From: Eisenibacter elegans DSM 3317
GTDB taxonomy: Bacteria > Bacteroidota > Bacteroidia > Cytophagales > Microscillaceae
Direction of reading: 5' to 3'
Length of the DNA: 64,000 bases
Assembly: GCF_000430505.1 (NCBI RefSeq)
Contig: NZ_AUMD01000019.1
Span: 62,001 to 126,000 of the forward strand
A program made the position numbers and the translations under genes. Below, one piece after another: positions 62,018-64,000 of the stretch. Below the pieces are notes generated by a model. It searched no databases. It was not told the DNA's origin and worked only from the letters and a program-made list of their open reading frames with translations. Position 1 is the stretch's first letter. Each line of letters starts with the position of its first letter.

Positions 62018-62720
62018 TGAAAATTATTTTTAGTAAACTTTTTATCTCATTTATAACTGTTTTGAAACCGAAATTAGTGAATTTAATATTAGATTTCGGC
62101 ATAACTTCAATTGTTGTAAGGTGCAATTTGTTTTTTATCGCTTTTTTGATAAACTCTAATTCAAACAAAAAGCTATTTAATTGAGTGTCTATTAATAACC
62201 TTTTTGCATTTTCATTAATTGCTTTTAATCCAGCTTGGGTATCATAAGCATTAAAACCTAATAAAAAGTAACTCGTCAATTTTAGAAGTTTTGATATAAT
62301 TTTTCTTTCTTTAGGTAAAATATTATAATATTTATTATCCCTGTTACTTAAAATAATGTCATAATTACCATCTTTTAGTTTTTTATAAAAATCATACAAG
62401 ATTTTTTCTCCGAAGGGGAAATCCAAATCAGTATATATGTAATGAGTGGCAGAAACGTTTTTTAATCCAGTTCTAATAGCATCTCCTTTTCCCTTATTTT
62501 GATGATTGTGAATATATCTAACACAACCGAAATTTTGTTTTAAAACATTGATTTCTTGTGAAATATTAGTTGTAGATCCATCATTCACAATTAAAATCAC
62601 AATTGTAATATCAATAAATAATTCTTTTATTATATTTATTGACTCAGACAACTGTTTTTCCCAATCTTTATGGGGATTGTATAATGGTAAAACTATGGCT
62701 AAATCAGTCTTTTGTTCCAT
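62001..62720 (-). CDS. GT2-family glycosyltransferase
   Basis: 239 residues. GT-A fold: LAIVLPLYNPHKDWEKQL, IVILIVNDGSTTNISQEI, HNHQNKGKGDAIRTGL and YTDLDFPFGEK (DxD-like). The DPM1-like pattern AYDTQAGLKAIN suggests dolichol/undecaprenyl-phosphate sugar transfer. C-terminal KSLLKIIFNVKKK is basic. It overlaps both neighbours, in one operon with GT87-like and deacetylase genes. Confidence 0.88.
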   Translation of the reverse strand: MEQKTDLAIVLPLYNPHKDWEKQLSESINIIKELFIDITIVILIVNDGSTTNISQEINVLKQNFGCVRYIHNHQNKGKGDAIRTGLKNVSATHYIYTDLDFPFGEKILYDFYKKLKDGNYDIILSNRDNKYYNILPKERKIISKLLKLTSYFLLGFNAYDTQAGLKAINENAKRLLIDTQLNSFLFELEFIKKAIKNKLHLTTIEVMPKSNIKFTNFGFKTVINEIKSLLKIIFNVKKK

Positions 62721-63847
62721 ATAATAATTAGCTTTGATTTTAAATTAGGGAAAAAGATTTGGAATTGTATGAAAACCCATATCAAAACACAAGGAAGTGC
62801 TTTTAATGAATAGGGTTTTACAAAATGTTCTCTTATATATGTAGGAAAAATATCAGTTGGAGATAAAACCGTGAGTATGTAAAATATACTAAATAACAAA
62901 ATGCTAGTCCAACTTTTTGGTGTTTTTAAAAACCATATAAATACACCGGTAGAAGCGATAATATATGTTGGAGATTCAGATGCCTGATTAAAAATTATTA
63001 CCCATATTAAAATGTTAGCTAAAAAGATATGTTTAATATTTTCATAATTATTATTTATTAAAATTTTTATTATAGCACTAAGCATAACAAAAATACCTAC
63101 TAATTGAATTAAAGGTATCGAGGCTTCTTTGTAAATCAAACTTTTTATGATTCCCATAATGGATACCCCCGTATTAATGGAATAGTCTTGCTTTAACGAC
63201 CAAAACCATTGTTTATAAAGGATTAAAAATTCTGACAAAGAATAAAATAATAGAGGTAATGAGAAAATAATGATGAATGACGCAAGAATAGTCAAATAGG
63301 TTTTTATTCTAAATTTTTTAAATAGAAAGAACACATAACCTATCCCCCCATATCCTTTAATAAAAAAGTTTATGGCAGAATAAAAAGAAGCTTTTTGCAT
63401 TTTATTTTTTTCTACGGACACCATTGTAAATATAATAAAAGCAACTATCAAAGGGTTTGTTTGTAAATTTCCAATAGAAGTGTTTAGTTCAGGTATGATT
63501 AAATATAATAAAAATATTTTTTCATTTGTCTTAAAATCTAAACTGATGATACTTTTGTAATAGGTGAGTGTAACAAATAAAGTCCAGAGAATCATACCTA
63601 TCATAATAGGCAAATATGCAAAAGGAATGAAAAAAATGGCAAAAGAAGGGTTGTATAAAAAAACATCAAAAAATTTATCCGGGTATTCAAGATAAAGATT
63701 TTTATGTTCGAAGAAGTGAAACACTGCTTCTCTAAATATTATAAAGTTATTATACTGTCCTATAAAGTATTGTTGCAAAGCTATAATAATAGCAATAAAT
63801 GAATAAAAAATAAAGACTGTTTTTTGATTTAATAATCTTTTTTTCAT
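62699..63847 (-). CDS. GT87-like (DUF2029) membrane mannosyltransferase
   Basis: 382 residues with about ten transmembrane helices. IIIALQQYFIGQYNNFIIFR, FFDVFLYNPSFAIFFIPFAY (YxPxF motif), QTNPLIVAFIIFTMVSVEKN and KGYGGIGYVFFLFKKF fit DUF2029/GT87 polyprenol-sugar-dependent transferases. Low GC. First gene of the operon; ATG at 63847 has an AT-rich leader. Confidence 0.8.
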   Translation of the reverse strand: MKKRLLNQKTVFIFYSFIAIIIALQQYFIGQYNNFIIFREAVFHFFEHKNLYLEYPDKFFDVFLYNPSFAIFFIPFAYLPIMIGMILWTLFVTLTYYKSIISLDFKTNEKIFLLYLIIPELNTSIGNLQTNPLIVAFIIFTMVSVEKNKMQKASFYSAINFFIKGYGGIGYVFFLFKKFRIKTYLTILASFIIIFSLPLLFYSLSEFLILYKQWFWSLKQDYSINTGVSIMGIIKSLIYKEASIPLIQLVGIFVMLSAIIKILINNNYENIKHIFLANILIWVIIFNQASESPTYIIASTGVFIWFLKTPKSWTSILLFSIFYILTVLSPTDIFPTYIREHFVKPYSLKALPCVLIWVFIQFQIFFPNLKSKLIIIWNKRLI

Positions 63848-63893
63848 TTAATTTTATATGCTAATTCTATACCGGGTCACTAATAACCGCTAA

Positions 63894-64000
63894 CGTCAGT
63901 CTGTCCAAAAACCAACTCCTGCGAAGATAGCAAAAAGCCAAGAAAAATCCATAGCTTAGGGAATGAAATTTATACTCGGCAAAAACAGGGCTACTTACAG
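63894..64000. mobile_element. IS1182-type element, left end, continuing past window
   Basis: Starts CGTCAGTCTGTCCAAAAAC and matches the MITE at 59905 for the whole visible 107 bp, with only a few differences (CTCCTGCGAAGATAG). Whether it is a full IS or another MITE cannot be seen. It inserts just after ATAACCGCTAA, the attC-like end motif. Confidence 0.8.

Noticed and set aside
1-64000. CRISPR array, tRNA, rRNA
   Set aside because: No regularly spaced direct repeats, no cloverleaf or ribosomal RNA sequence recognised by eye; a tRNAscan or rRNA model run would be the decisive check.

Overview
The window looks like chromosomal DNA of a gliding-type Bacteroidota, probably Cytophagia. The evidence is a T9SS C-terminal sorting domain protein, hybrid and LytS-type two-component systems with propeller sensors, SpoIIE phosphatases with membrane sensors, weak or absent Shine-Dalgarno sites, and promoter matches to the Bacteroidota TTTG / TAnnTTTG pattern. 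No tRNA, rRNA, CRISPR array or integrase was recognised.

Layout. Positions 1-41 kb are mostly housekeeping and regulatory genes: a PAS sensor cut by the left edge, SelO, TypA/BipA, a flavin reductase, an MBL hydrolase + LytS-like sensor + LytTR regulator operon, lipoproteins, Sua5/TsaC, two SpoIIE phosphatases, GcvH, an N-acyl-D-amino-acid deacylase, the E2 subunit of pyruvate dehydrogenase, a large hybrid kinase, a T9SS cargo protein, a sulfate-assimilation group (TauE, CysH, CysD without CysN) and a 4-hydroxybutyryl-CoA dehydratase homologue. Intergenic spaces are seeded with small palindromic repeats. Family A has about 10 copies with CCACTGGACA ends and a CCCACAG/CTGTGGG stem. Family B has two 190-bp copies. 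Family C is about 100 bp, and there are remnants of an IS1182-type element.

42.3-49.8 kb is the most interesting locus: a retron-like operon on the minus strand. One Bacteroidota-type promoter (49761-49792) lies directly before TWO tandem, diverged msr-msd-like non-coding RNAs (49519-49745 and 49150-49378). A terminator-like attenuator follows, then a reverse transcriptase with YADD and VTG motifs, a WGR/HEAT-repeat protein of about 1,118 residues, and a SWIM zinc-finger protein. Each RNA has its own a1/a2 closing stem, a TTGC(N)TTCC candidate branch site, two short stem-loops, a conserved linker and a long msd-like hairpin. The stem sequences differ completely while the apical motif is shared. 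The protein set resembles WGR/SWIM-associated retrons; the duplicated RNA array in front of a single RT is what appears unusual.

53.5-61.2 kb is an accessory and defence region: a four-gene restriction-modification cluster (helicase with GIY-YIG, Eco57I-like methylase, GxxExxY protein, small methylase), a MazEF pair and a frame-disrupted GNAT gene. The genes sit on one strand and palindromes resembling integron attC sites lie at their 3' ends; an IS1182-derived MITE is inserted in one palindrome. 61.2-64 kb is a very AT-rich glycan-biosynthesis operon (GT87-like, GT2, polysaccharide deacetylase), flanked on one side by a palindromic mini-element and on the other by another IS1182-type end at the window edge.
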